64,000 bases of DNA from positions 43,663,501 through 43,727,500 of the forward strand of contig JAYKYS010000002.1 of the NCBI GenBank assembly GCA_036924285.1, written 5' to 3'. This DNA is from Asterella californica. Lineage: Eukaryota > Streptophyta > Marchantiopsida > Marchantiales > Aytoniaceae. A program made the translations under genes and the position numbers. Positions 13,087 through 24,496 of this stretch are shown in pieces (the stretch's first letter is position 1; each line of letters begins with the position of its first letter). The notes beneath the pieces are model-generated. The model saw only the letters and a program-made list of their open reading frames with translations. It was not told the DNA's origin and made no database searches.

Positions 13087-14109
13087 TCATTCTTCAGAAG
13101 CTAAGGCAGGAATGAGGCGACGGTCATCGAATCCCCTTTTGCCTCGAATATACTGATACCAGACTGTCTGAACGTACTCGGGCTGCCACTTTCTTAACAA
13201 GCGGGCCTCCACACTCGGCCCATTGACCCAGCGAGTGCATGTTGCTCGACATTTCAAGCAATGTCTTGTAGCTTGCGATATGCTTTTATCCACCAAGTTC
13301 TGGACCAACGGGATGCTCCGAGCGGCGATGTAGATGTCATGTAAATTGGCATCCTCTTGATCAATCTGTGACCTTCCGTCGAACACCAGCTGATCCCAGT
13401 TCTCCTTGACAGCAGCAGCCACGTCCAGTATGACGGCCATGTCGAACACCAACAGGCATTTGTAATAAACCGCCGTCATGGAATGCCATTGACAGGTGAT
13501 GCTATGAGCGTACCTTTCGAGTTCCCGTTTGGTCAGACGAATCTTGGACAGTTCCCCGAAGGCTTTGGTCCATAGAATGGAGCAGAAGGGATGAAAGCCC
13601 GGAGAAGCAACGACGACGTCAGTCACCCCCACCAACTCGTACAGGCAGGATATGCTCCCTTGGTAACAGGCGTCGAAACAAACGAGGCGTGGTCGGAAAG
13701 GTCGAATGACGATTCGGACCAGATCGACGCACGACATGAAGGGGGTTTTCCACTTCTTCCACACCCCGATACCACTTCCTCCTGATCCGTGACTCCATAT
13801 GCAGACTCCAGTTATCTTGTCTTTGTAATTGGATTCGTTCAAGATGCTTTGTATGATGCCGGTGAAAGTGGCAGATATCGTCAAAGCCGTCTCGGTCGTT
13901 TCATTCTTCCTCGATGCTAGCAGAAAGCAGTCATCTCGAAGGATGTGCTCGAGGGTTGCCACAGACCTCAGAGTCGGACCGAAGAAGATGGAGAAGACAG
14001 TCGTGTCCCTGTCCAGGTTCTCTTGCATCCGTTCCAAGGCCTCCTTGGCAAGCCCGTAATCGCGACTGTTTGCCGCATGCGTGAAGACCAGCCAATGCCT
14101 CTGAGTCAT
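13087..14109 (-). CDS. Clan CD cysteine-peptidase-like protein (caspase/clostripain fold), single exon
   Basis: A 340-aa intact frame. The ATG at 14109 is the first in frame, with an in-frame TGA three codons upstream. The core has the layout of clan CD peptidases: a hydrophobic strand then WSHGSGGSG with candidate catalytic His107, and about 40 residues later RLVCFDACYQGS with candidate nucleophile Cys148. The HGxG and (D/E)AC..GS blocks resemble clostripain (C11) and legumain (C13) more than plant metacaspases, whose Cys sits in DSCHSG. No signal peptide or transmembrane segment is evident. The C-terminal third has a Cys-pair segment CLKCRATC (residues 284-291) of unknown role. Neighbours are non-coding or transposon DNA, so context gives no pathway. 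Family placement is inference from motifs; activity is untested. It could be a transferred or transposon-carried gene. Confidence 0.65.
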   Translation of the reverse strand: MTQRHWLVFTHAANSRDYGLAKEALERMQENLDRDTTVFSIFFGPTLRSVATLEHILRDDCFLLASRKNETTETALTISATFTGIIQSILNESNYKDKITGVCIWSHGSGGSGIGVWKKWKTPFMSCVDLVRIVIRPFRPRLVCFDACYQGSISCLYELVGVTDVVVASPGFHPFCSILWTKAFGELSKIRLTKRELERYAHSITCQWHSMTAVYYKCLLVFDMAVILDVAAAVKENWDQLVFDGRSQIDQEDANLHDIYIAARSIPLVQNLVDKSISQATRHCLKCRATCTRWVNGPSVEARLLRKWQPEYVQTVWYQYIRGKRGFDDRRLIPALASEE

Positions 14110-15378
14110 TTCGTTTCACATCGTCGTTCAACATCATCGTATTAATTCCTCGTCGTCCTGTTTTGGTTTCGTTTCGCTTTTGACTATAACCAAACCCTAA
14201 ATCATCTCCCCGGCCCACTACGCTACTAGTTTTCCTGCCATTTCGGTTATCGGACTTTGCATTTGTTGCTATCTGGCTCAAAGGGTTTCGTACCTAGCCG
14301 TTCCTGCACCTTCCCTCGACCTGTCTCGTCCTGCTGCAATAGATAACAAATATTGATCGATCGACTTCGTTCAACTCTGGGATTAATTCGTACGGACCCT
14401 CGATCCTTAGGTCAATATTTCTCGCTTTGCCGTGCAAAGAAGACGCTACGCGAGCGAACGTGCAGGCTCTTGCTGATCGTGAGGCGAGCGTGGGGATAAC
14501 TTCGACACCGTATCTAGACCATAAACAATTCGGTTCTCCAGGGAAAGAAAGAGCAGATAATTTCTACAAGCTACAGAAAACCTCGTTGAACAGCGAAACA
14601 GTGCGCCCTACCTCTCTAAATACTGCAGTAGATCCTTAACAACATCTCCATTCCCCGCAGCGTTACGGTAGTCCTCAGATCGATGCATGTGGACATGGGC
14701 CAGCATTACACCAAGCGGGACGATCTCCCCCCTTAGCCCGTTGGATGACAGTAGTATTCTACGTAACGATGCGAACGTGTGAGAATCGCTCAAGCGTAGC
14801 GTTCTTCGAATTCTGCGGAAGCCGTTGCATTAGAAAATCTTTTAATTTGACGGTCAGAGTCGCACCTGCTCCTCCCACAGGAATTCGAATGAGTCGCAAT
14901 TGTGCCGACTAACTAAACGGGTGGAGACGATCCAATACCATCACTTACGCCCTACATATAATATATGTACGACGGTCTGGGTTCGTTCATAGCAAAAGCA
15001 AGACTAGGAGAATCCACGTAAAAAGGATTTGAGCGAGAAACTTCTGTTTAATATGAGGTGTCAAAGTTCAAATGAATTATTCTCTAACGTGCGGTGGAAT
15101 CTATTCCGTAACTCGATGAAGTCCATTGTCTGAAAAAGATCACGTCTAACTTTGTCTTGGTACTACATCTTATAGCCGCGGCTATAGGAGGAGGCGTTTC
15201 AAACATACTTGTGTTACTTATGAAGTACAATTAACTTAAATGGCGTCATACTTGGAATTATGATAGACACGTGGAGATCTAACCTCTCGCTTATGGAACT
15301 CCACATTCAATCAATCCTGAAGTAGAGGAGCGAGTGGTAGATTGATCTTCTGGTGAACAAGCGTCGTTTTTTGATAAA
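14110..15378. other. Intergenic upstream of the peptidase-like gene
   Basis: Contains the presumed promoter of the minus-strand peptidase-like gene, with no clear TATA box. A 16-bp palindrome TATAGCCGCGGCTATA lies near 15172-15187. Small frames here show no recognisable product. Confidence 0.4.
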
Positions 15379-16126
15379 ATGAATAACAGAAGCGAGAAGA
15401 TGCACAGTATAGTTGATGAAGTGGAATGTAATATTGAAGTAGACTTTGTATGCAATGCGATGGCTTCAAAAAATGTAGATGGGCTGAAGCAATCACGTAT
15501 CCATTTGAATCTAGACGCTTATGAGAAGATAGTTGTATATATCGAGGATGAAGAAAACATTACTGCACCGCACGGAGTAGGTCAAAAAACAAAAGTTGGT
15601 GCTGCAAAATGATTGAGCAAAGCCATTGCATTTGGGATCATGGTGGCACAACTTTCAGAGAAAAATAGATTTCTTGTTGTGACTGGTGTCGAATTGAAAA
15701 GAGCTTTGACAGGTATGTTGACATGTACAAGAAAGCGAAGAAAATTGAAGATAGTATGGAGAGAGGAATGACGAAAGATGAAATGTTGAACATATCGACA
15801 TTAGAAGAGAAGTTGAATGAAAAGTGTCCTCATTTTTATCGAATGATAGTCGTCCTATCATTGCATGAAAAAGAATTTTTAGGATATGATTCTCAGTTCA
15901 AGTAAAAAGTACTCTTCCTCGATCTGAGAGTACTTTGCTTCGATATACTGAAGACGATATACTGCACTACGGTGAGGATGAGATGAGTCCGATTGATGAA
16001 GAGAGAACGATTAATGAAGAAGGAGCTGGTGGACAAGACGAGATGAGCCCTGGTAGAGAAGACGAGATGAGCCGAGGAGCAGTACCCGAGTCAGTGCAAG
16101 AAATGCCTAGAAATAAGAGATCATGA
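15379..16126 (+). pseudogene. Myb/SANT-like ORF of a PIF/Harbinger-type element (broken)
   Basis: Consecutive + strand frames at 15379-15612, 15723-15905 and 15935-16126 read as one acidic protein broken by frame changes. The middle part, with YKKAKKIED, then a charged stretch and LEEKLNEKCPHFYRM, has the helical K/E-rich character of the Myb/SANT-like DNA-binding ORF1 proteins that accompany PIF/Harbinger transposases. The last part carries a repeated acidic DEMSP/DEMSRG motif. No transposase is directly adjacent; the nearest is the minus-strand copy at 30.3-31.6 kb. Assignment is tentative. Confidence 0.4.
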
Positions 16127-16929
16127 AGCAACAAGAATATAAAAGGAGGAGTGCTGAATTTATACGAGGAGAGTATTAGAGAAAAGATATAGTATATAAA
16201 GGTGTTAGTTGAGTACCGAATGGTCACGTTGGAAGAGAAAAAAAAGAGCTAGAGAGTGTCACGAGAAGGAGCATAGTAGAAAGAAGCATATGTCTTTATT
16301 TGTTGAATTGCATAAAGCGAGAAAGTCGTTAGAAGAAATCAAAGAAATTATCGAGAAGCTCAATAACATGTAACTGGGATTTTGAAGTAAAAAGTTTACA
16401 AATCTACTTCCTTGTACTTCCATTGTTTAGGTCTGCATGTTCTAATTTTCTAAACCTTTTTGAACTTCCATCCTTCATTTAGTAGCTCCGTATATGTTCA
16501 AGTCAACATGTTCTATTTTATTGAACTTCTAGAGGGACGACTCATGACCTTCTTGGTTGACAGAGGGACGATGCATGATTGATTGTAAGGATTTAGGAAG
16601 AGCTTTAAGGTTCCCGTCACACTTTTTGGAAGCTTAGCAAGAGCTTTAAGGTCCGTAAGATTCAAAGAGTATTGTCGATCGAGGCATCGAAGAAAGACGA
16701 GTGGATATGATTTCTTGCAGGGCGCGTTCAAAGATGAGGTAGAGAGGTAAGACGGAGGGTCACTTCCGTCACTCAGGGTGCATTCGACCACGAGATAGAG
16801 AGACTAGATGGAGTGCCAGTTTCTTGACGAACATACATGATGCGAGCCCATCAGGTGAGTTCACATATGTACATAATTTTGGACCTTGTTATTCAATATC
16901 TACTCGATTCAGTTTTAGCAGTATGTGAT

Positions 16930-17320
16930 ACCGCTGTGATCGTAGTATCCTTCACTGTGAAACTGTTAAAATCGTACTGATCCTTGGGTGTGAGATGGTT
17001 TGGGTCGCGATCAGTGCGACCCGCACTTCTAAATTGCACTGATCCATGCGATTTTATCCCGTTTGCATTGATCAGTACGATTTTATCATGATCGCACTTT
17101 TCTCGTAGTGTGAGATCAATGCGATCCGCATGTCATATCACACTGATCAATGTCATTGAGACTTGAACGCGCTGATCAGTGTGAATTTACCTTGGTCGTG
17201 CTGATTTCGCAATGCGAGATCAACACAAAATGTGAGTCAAATCGCACTTGATCAATGTGACCTTGATCAGAGCACACTGATCAGTGTGATTTTATCTCGG
17301 TTGCACCGATGTCGAGTTCC
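16930..17320. repeat. Array of degenerate TGATCAGTGYGATTTTAT-type repeats
   Basis: The interval repeats variants of GATCAGTGCGA, TGATCAGTGTGATTTTAT and GTGAGATCAATGCGATCC in both orientations with irregular spacing. Comparable GTGCGAT and GCACTGA words recur at 17820, 19216-19503 and 29940-30240. This is the look of subterminal repeats of a DNA transposon. Confidence 0.7.
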
Positions 17321-17879
17321 GATCGACCGGCTCCAAGAGATCAAAGACATTGAACTTCAACGTATATATTGCTCCGCTCTTCACTAGAGATCAAACGTAG
17401 ACAGCCAGACGAGGATTCGTACGAGGATCGACAAGGGCCTAGTTTTGTCCAAAGACAAAACTGAAGTAAATAGGGCATGCCTTCTTGTCTCTGTCTGCTT
17501 GACAGCCCACAGAAGTCTAGTTTCAAGAGTCGTACTCAAACATGAGGCATGATAGGCACTTGTCATATGTCTCTTGTCAACCGTTGTTCCATGCCTTTTG
17601 TATATTTGGTGTTAGGCACAGAATTTGCATTTTGTCATCAACCAGAATGACAACCAAAGCGAACACTTCCAAGTCTCAACCATTGTGTAACATTACTTCC
17701 TCTAGTAAATCTCTCAACTTCATCATCATCATGTAACTGTTGTGTAAGTGAACGCACACACTGCATCACTCTATTTTCATTGCCCCGAAGTCTCTAAGTC
17801 CCGAACTACCGACTCGCACTTCGCACTTATCACAGTGCAAAGGCAGTGCGATCCTTATTAAAAGCTAGAAATCGCTTTC

Positions 17880-19110
17880 GCTTTCAGTTCTTGGTATGTT
17901 CTCATACTTTGTTGTCAAGGATGGAGACGACGTGGTTCGCTATTTGTATGATATCATGGTTTATTTCAAGGTTTAGTGGTTCTTTTGACATGGTAGGCGG
18001 TATGTTATCACGATTTATTTCAGAGATAAATGGTTCTTTCATGACAAATGTGAAGAAGAAAGGGTTAGCCGATCCAAAAACTAGCCGTGTGATACGAGAA
18101 GAATGACCTTTTCTTATATCTTTCAATGCGCAAGATGACTTACATGATCGGATCAAGTGGCATTGGATGGATAAGAATGACATCTGGCGAATGGTGAATG
18201 GAGTAGATGAAAAGGTTGTAGAGAAGTTGGGCTTGTTGATAGCGTTATCCTTTGATTTTGCTCATCCAGATGTAAGTAACTTCTTGCTTCTCTGTTTTGT
18301 TTATTTTGCTTTTCTTAAAAAGATTAATCTCTTGTAATCTTGTGTGTTTTTGTGCTCTATCCAAGGGATCATGTCGATATGAATCTTCTTTTGGAGTCTC
18401 ATATCCTTCTTGAGTTTAGGTTTTGTTTGTGTTTGCTTTTGGTATATGAGGCTTCTGATAGAAACATTATGAATGACAAGTTGAATTGCGTAAAGCATTT
18501 TTACATTCTTATGATCATGAAACTCGGATTGCCAAGGTGGGGTCAACTGAAATACAGTTCACTCTCGAACTCATCAGGGAAGCGTTCGCACACCTTTATG
18601 ATGTTACTGCAATGCTTCATCTGTAAGACAATGGGCATTGCAGACTGATTTCCATGTTATTACAAAATAAGAAAGCGCTTTGCTAGAGAATGTGCTAATC
18701 CAAGATGGAGAGCCGTGTTTCAGTGTCTCAATGTTGTTCTTCTTGCAAGGAAGAGATCTAAAATAATAACAAGTCAGTTGGCATTATATGTCAAGCTCTG
18801 GACGCAGATTTCGATTGGACACAACTGATGGTGGAGAACTTGGAAGGAGAGATTTTGCATCTTCAGACACACATTACACAACAGAAGAAAAGTGGATCTT
18901 CGAGACATTTGTGGAGATGACGTTAACTCACATCCTGATTTGTTTAGGAATCCTGAGAAAAGAAGAAGTGATCCTTTTAGTCCCACAAGAGCCAACTCAG
19001 CCAAAAGATAATGTCGAACAAACCCAGGGACGAGACGAGCGACGAGACGACGATAATGCAGGTACTGTTGATTATGTTGATGAAATGATTGATCTCTTCT
19101 GCGTATAAGT
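17880..19110 (+). pseudogene. Unidentified broken ORF within transposon debris
   Basis: Coding-like fragments on the + strand in shifting frames: about 17890-18270 (contains VKDGDDVVRYLYD and WHWMDKNDIWRMVNG), 18380-18650 (KLNCVKHFYILMIMKLGLP) and 18680-19108 (acidic, ending DYVDEMIDLFCV). Splice-like signals could join some pieces, for example GTAAGT after 18270. I recognise no domain. Its position between a Myb/SANT-like ORF and a 72-bp repeat array suggests a second ORF of the same element. Confidence 0.35.
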
Positions 19111-19215
19111 TCTGTTGATGAGATGTTCATTATGTTACTGTTCGATTTGAGTACAAAAGACCGGTAGAAGATCGTCGAGTCGCACCGAACGCGAAGTGTG
19201 TTTCAGCACTTAGTC

Positions 19216-19503
19216 TCGCACTGAGTGCGTTAATCCGTCGGTTGCGTGTAAACTGTCTAGAGCACTCAATGCGACAGAGTGTATAAGTCGCACTGAGTAC
19301 GTTAATCCGTCGGTCGCGTTTAAACTCTCTACAGTACTCAGTGCGACTGAGTGTATAGATCGTATTGAGTGCGTTAATCTGTCGGTCGCGTTTAAACTCT
19401 CTACAGCACTCAGTGCGGTAGAGTATATAGATCTCAATGAGTGTGTTAATCTGTCGATCGTGTTTAAACTCTCTAGAGCAATCAGTGCGATAGAGTGTAT
19501 AGG
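19216..19503. repeat. Four tandem 72-bp units
   Basis: Four head-to-tail copies of a 72-bp unit, each holding a CGCACTGAGTGCG-like near-palindrome, a GTTAATC block, a TTTAAACTCTCTA block and a GAGTGTATA block. Copies differ by a handful of substitutions but keep the same length. Because 72 is a multiple of three, the minus-strand RT frame reads through them as four 24-residue repeats. Confidence 0.95.
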
Positions 19504-19504
19504 T

Positions 19505-20080
19505 CACACTAAGCACTGCTCCAAGTCTCAACATACTCCAATCAATGTGCAGTTGGAAAGGACGCCCCCTAACGGGTCTCCTCAAGATGAGAGCAGATGT
19601 CAACCTATCCTTGAGCTCTATAAAAGCTCGCTCTTGCTCATCTCCCCACTGCCGCTCCTGGTCCACCTTCATCAGCTTGGTCAATGGCTTCGCAATTACA
19701 CTAAATCCTTTCACGTATCGACGATAGAAGTTTGTCAAATCAACAAATGTTCGAACTCGACTCACATCTGTGGGACGTGAGATATGTGCAATAGTCTCAA
19801 CCTTCGTCTGTTGAACACCCAACGCACCTGGGTAGATGGTGTGGCCCATATAGTCTACCAACTCCTGGAAGAACTTACACTTCCCAAGGTGTAACTTCAA
19901 CCCATGAGCTCTCAACCGCTCGAACACATCCCGTAAGTGTCTGTCGTGCTCCTCCACTGTAGCACTATAGACTAAGATGTCGTCAATATAACATCTGACA
20001 AAATCCAATCTTGCTAAGATCTTGTCCATCACTTTCTGAAACTCAGCAAGGACGTTCTTCAACCCAAATGATAAGAACCA
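19505..20080 (-). pseudogene. Reverse transcriptase C-terminal part and start of RNase H
   Basis: Begins FLSFGLKNVLAEFQKVMD, contains the polymerase catalytic block CYIDDILVYS (YxDD), the thumb motif GLKLHLGKCKFF, then VDLTNFYRRYVKGFSVIA and KPLTKLMK, ending with LHIDWSMLRLGAVLS at the start of RNase H. The catalytic YIDD is intact. The frame then runs straight into the 72-bp repeat array, producing an artificial fusion with no biological claim. Confidence 0.9.
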
Positions 20081-20084
20081 CCAC

Positions 20085-22379
20085 TGTTACAAACAATCCT
20101 TGTCGTTGTCGTAGGGCGTGAAATATGGTCTGGAAATACACGGGGTATCTGGCTGTAGAGAGATACAACTGGATCTACGACCTAACTGATGAAAACTTAT
20201 GCTCTCACTATCTAATCTATCAGTCTTTTTTGTAGGTTACTAGCGATCTAACTTGACCCAAGTGCAACACATGTGCATCGCACAAATGACTCGGAGCTCG
20301 ATTCCACTCTAGATAAAGGCAAGGCTCATACACGGTACGTGTCTGTTTTAGATCCCAAGCACTTTTCGTACAATCTCTCATCAACATCCGCTTCACTACT
20401 TCTTCTCGACAAACTACCTAAATTGTAGACTCTGACCTTCTATTGTTCGCTGATACGAGTTTGCTCAGGAAGATGCCCACAGCAAGGACCGCCTACTACA
20501 CAAGCTTCCCAACGATACAAGACATATCGGCAGCAAACAGCTAGAAACTCGGGGCGTGACACCGAGGATAACGATACCTCAGCTTCAGCAAGACGTGGCA
20601 CCTCCACTGAGCGTGATCGCCGTACCAATCTCACAATACAGCCTCCTTGTCATCCACACGACACCTCCAAGAAGCACACCTCCCATCTTCAAGTCATTTT
20701 TTGTTCAACTCCAACCAAGAGATTTAAGCGAAATCTCTCTACGTCTTTCTCGCCTCGCTGCAAACTGAACTTTGACAATCTCGTGCCTTCACCTCGATTA
20801 TCCAATCAGGCTCAAACTTCACAGGACATCCCCTCTGACCCTTCTCTACTACTGTATGAAATTTCAGTCTCAGATCTGAACCCAACTGTCCTCGATGAAT
20901 CAAGCCACCCGCCTGTGCTAACTTATGAGCTTTACAGATCTCGATGACCAAAATCCCAGATCTCCACACATTCTTTTACCCAATGGAACTGAAATTTCAC
21001 ATGTGACTAGCTGATAGGGCACACTCTCATCCTGGAAAGTTTCACTCAGAGATCCAATCCCATGTGCACGGAGCAACTCAAGCTTTGAATCCAAAGAAAG
21101 CGGTTTTACTCATACCTCTCAACTGTAACAGCCAACTTCAATCGATCATTTCAGGAGCAAATCCAACCCAAATGTAGGATTGTTTTATATCAATACAACC
21201 AGCACGGAGTGAACTACTCGATCCCTTTGACAGCTCCTAAAGATCACCTCTCAAACTCCCGGATCACTCCAAAACGTGGCTCGGGGTACCGATTTGATCC
21301 CCTGACTTTCAACGTCCATCTCTCTCTCCTCAGAACTCCAAATCGCCTGATCTTTGTCTTCAGAGTGTAGCCCGTCTCGAGAGCTTTCCAACAAGACCAC
21401 TCACTCCTCAAATGACCCCCAGGAAGACCTCCAAAACCCTAAAGCCGTCTGCAGATCTGGAATGGAGTTGATTGGTCGAAAATAGACCAATAAGAAAACA
21501 GATCTAGAAACCTCGTTTGTCCTCTACTTGGTACCCTAGAACTACTATAACCTTAATACCCTCTCATGCCTTCAAGGCATCGGCTCCAACCTTAGGTTAA
21601 TTACACTCGTCAAACTATAGAGATCTTACTTAACACTTAAGATTCAGTACAAGGTCAAGATGACGACCTGGAACCGATTTACGATGAAAAGTACTACAAA
21701 AGGAAATGGAGAAGCCATCACTTGATTACAGTATTCCTCGCCAAAGTTCTTTGCGATCCACGCACGATGATTGATCTTCCGCCAACAGTGACATCGAACA
21801 TCCACCCAGACGTTGAAAGGGATGTCGGCTGGATAATTCAAGTCCATTGGCCCTCGTCAAAGTAAGATGTACACTGTCAAGTCCTAGTCCTCTCCATATG
21901 TGACGATTGGTAAGATCACCGGAGTAGGCGAGTCCATCATCCTTCCCATGAACTCTTCTCCAAAGTAGACGACGAACCACTGTCGAAAGTGATCGCGGTG
22001 GATCAAGTGAAGCTTGATATGAAACGGGTTCGGAAATGACAGATTTGGAACTCGATTCAGTCCTCCATCCATGAATACAACTCCTGTCGCTCCTTCTTAT
22101 CACGTAAGACACTAAGACACACTCATGAAAACTACCCCCAAAGAAGAATGCCTTACAAACCCCCTACCCACTATCTTATACCTATGTTTGACAACAAGAG
22201 CCATTCACGCGAACGTTCACGGATCATTGAGTCGGCACATCTTGTTATGGTGCGATCTCACATCTAGATCTCTGTGAACGTGACACCTAATACCCTCTCA
22301 TGCGAACTACACAAAAGGTTCATCGAACACAAAGAAAATACAACACCCGTTCCACACTGAATTCACATGTGGGACGTCT
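20085..22379 (-). mobile_element. 2.3-kb insertion splitting the RT domain
   Basis: Removing this interval rejoins the RT coding sequence in frame between 22380 and 20084, so it is a secondary insertion. A 3-bp duplication (CAC at 20082-20084 and 22380-22382) is visible; the ends are TGTTACAAAC and GGGACGTCT. There is no TG..CA LTR signature at both ends and no long TIR. The inside lacks a recognised transposase but has two related minus-strand motifs near 21.65-22.07 kb (separate entry). The word TAATACCCTCTCATG occurs twice, near 21558 and 22289. The class is unresolved. Confidence 0.65.
21644..22072 (-). pseudogene. Duplicated unknown ~55-aa motif (FGEE..M.SP.P)
   Basis: Two adjacent minus-strand frames, 22072-21884 and 21847-21644, share a pattern: PF followed by a basic stretch, H-x-x-W spacing, FGEE(F/Y), M.SP.P.V and a hydrophobic IV end. 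Visible pieces are VVYFGEEFMGRMMDSPTPVI in the first and AKNFGEEYCNQVMASPFPFV in the second. They look like diverged tandem copies of one domain separated by stop codons. No family is recognised. Confidence 0.5.
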
Positions 22380-22385
22380 CACAAC

Positions 22386-22843
22386 ACGACATCGTGAGAG
22401 TCAATTCCTTAGAATGTTGTCTTGGACTTATCTTCTTCTCTCACTGGCAACCGATGATACCCTGCTCGAAGATCCAAAGTATTGAAGACCTTCACATGTC
22501 CCACTGCTTCAAAGATCTCCTCAGATGTCAACATGGCATACTTATCGGACTTCGTCTGCCGATTGATAAGACACTAGTCTCCACACATCCGTCTATAAGT
22601 GTAGTTATCATACATCTCTTTCTTTGTTGACATAACTGTGGCAGATGCGACATGCGACATCTCCACCAACCCAACCTCCAACAAGTCTTGGATCCTATTC
22701 TGGATCAATCTCTCCATGTCACTGTACTTGTAAGGACGTCGAAAGATTGGCGTGTCATTAACCAAGTCGATCCGTATACCAAGTCCTTTCAAGGTATCCA
22801 AATCCTTCATACTGAAGGTAAAACAATTATTGTAGTTCTTCAA
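22386..22843 (-). pseudogene. Reverse transcriptase, N-terminal part
   Basis: Contains IDLVNDTPIFRRPYKYSD, then ERLIQNRIQDLLEVGLVE, corresponding to the RT fingers that precede the first catalytic block. In the following frame comes VFNTLDLRAGYHRLPV, with the first catalytic Asp in LDLRAGYHQI-type context. The frame is cut at 22380 by the 2.3-kb insertion; the remainder resumes at 20081. Confidence 0.85.
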
Positions 22844-24496
22844 GATTCTTTGAACTCTTCATCTCTCCTCTCTTATAAGCTTGGGTCCAATCTCTGGCTC
22901 CCAAGTATCCTCTGTCACCATGCTAGAGGTAGAAGATGAAGTCATTGACTGTTATCTTGCAGTCTCTGGAGCAGTTTCCTTCTGCTCACCATCAACAACC
23001 TCCACCTCCACTGTGCGAAAAGCTCCTACAGTCCTAGCTGCAAGCTCCACACTCTCTTATGACATCCCATGATGTCTAAAGATGACGAACTCCACACGCC
23101 TCACCTCCAGCCTTTGTCTCCACCGACTCGATAGACAAAGAGCTCAAAAGTGTCCGAGCAGTAACACTCGTCGATTGCATCCGACGCTGCTCGGTCAATC
23201 CAAAGCTAACAATCCATGTCAAGCAATTCAAATCCATTGCTTGATCCAATATTTGACGACGTGAAGCCTCCGACACCGAAGCTACTGCCGTAAGAAAACC
23301 CATCGTCCGTTCTCTCTCATCGACATTGGGCTCCACCAACTATCGTAACCGAGTATCTCACACAAGCTCAGGTCCTCCATCTCAGTAAGCATGTGACGCT
23401 AGAAAGCTCACCAAAGTGACAATGTTGTCATAGACCATCTCACTAGGTTCACCATTGCCATGGGTGACCTATCGATGACTCTCACTACTTGAGATCGTCG
23501 TCCTACATACAAGATGTCATCAGTTGTGAGGTGCGCTGGTCGTCTCAATGCATCGTCTGCGCGCTTGAGCACCTCCCTTGATAACAAGTTCGTCCATCAA
23601 AACCGTGGATGATGTGCACGAGATCCCCAACAAAGGAACGTTCTCCAAGATGTACGCTAGAGAATCCATCTGATGCATCTGGAGAGGTCGTAAGATCCGT
23701 AACATCTCTCAAAACATCCTAGATCACGAGTCATATAAACCCTGACCTCTCCCAGCACGCGTGTGACCTTGACATGACCACCCGGCTATCACCAAATGAA
23801 TGGTGCCAACAAACGTAAGATCCTGCGCCCTCAGTAGCGAAATAGCCGATGGTAATGCTTGCTGGTATCATCTAAGGACTGATATGGACAACAACTCAGG
23901 ATATCTCTGCACCAAACGTGTCACATGATGCAATGAGATGCATCTTGTAACCTCATCTTTCTCCACATACAAGCATCGTTGTACTTGTATGTCTGCCTGC
24001 AATATCGCAGTCAAACTTGTGCTGATCACTCCAAACAGCTCCAACACACACACCCTCCTCTGGATATGTCATATAATGAGAGTCGTATTCAATAATAATA
24101 AGATCACAAGGTCAGTAACAGGAACAAACTGTTGTTCCTCTACTGACGATACAAAGGCTTCACTCCAAGCCTACTGCACCAACCGATCAGCATACTGCTG
24201 CAACTCTCCACTCGAACTCCGGAGTGGAACATCCAAGGCAGATGGTACTGTCGTAGTCATACTAGGCATGCCCTCCATCTTGTCAAAGACCAGAGTATTC
24301 TCCGTGTGGACATTATCCTCTAACAACTCGTTCGGCCAAGTGATGATCGAACTAAATCTTGCAACGGATGCCATCGTCTCTAGTGTAGGCTCCGCTGTCC
24401 CAACTCTAGCACTGAACTGCACTGATAACCGGCTCACTCGTCTCTCACCGGACTGCCAACCTGATCTGTAAGATGTTGTCTTCACCCAATAGTCGA

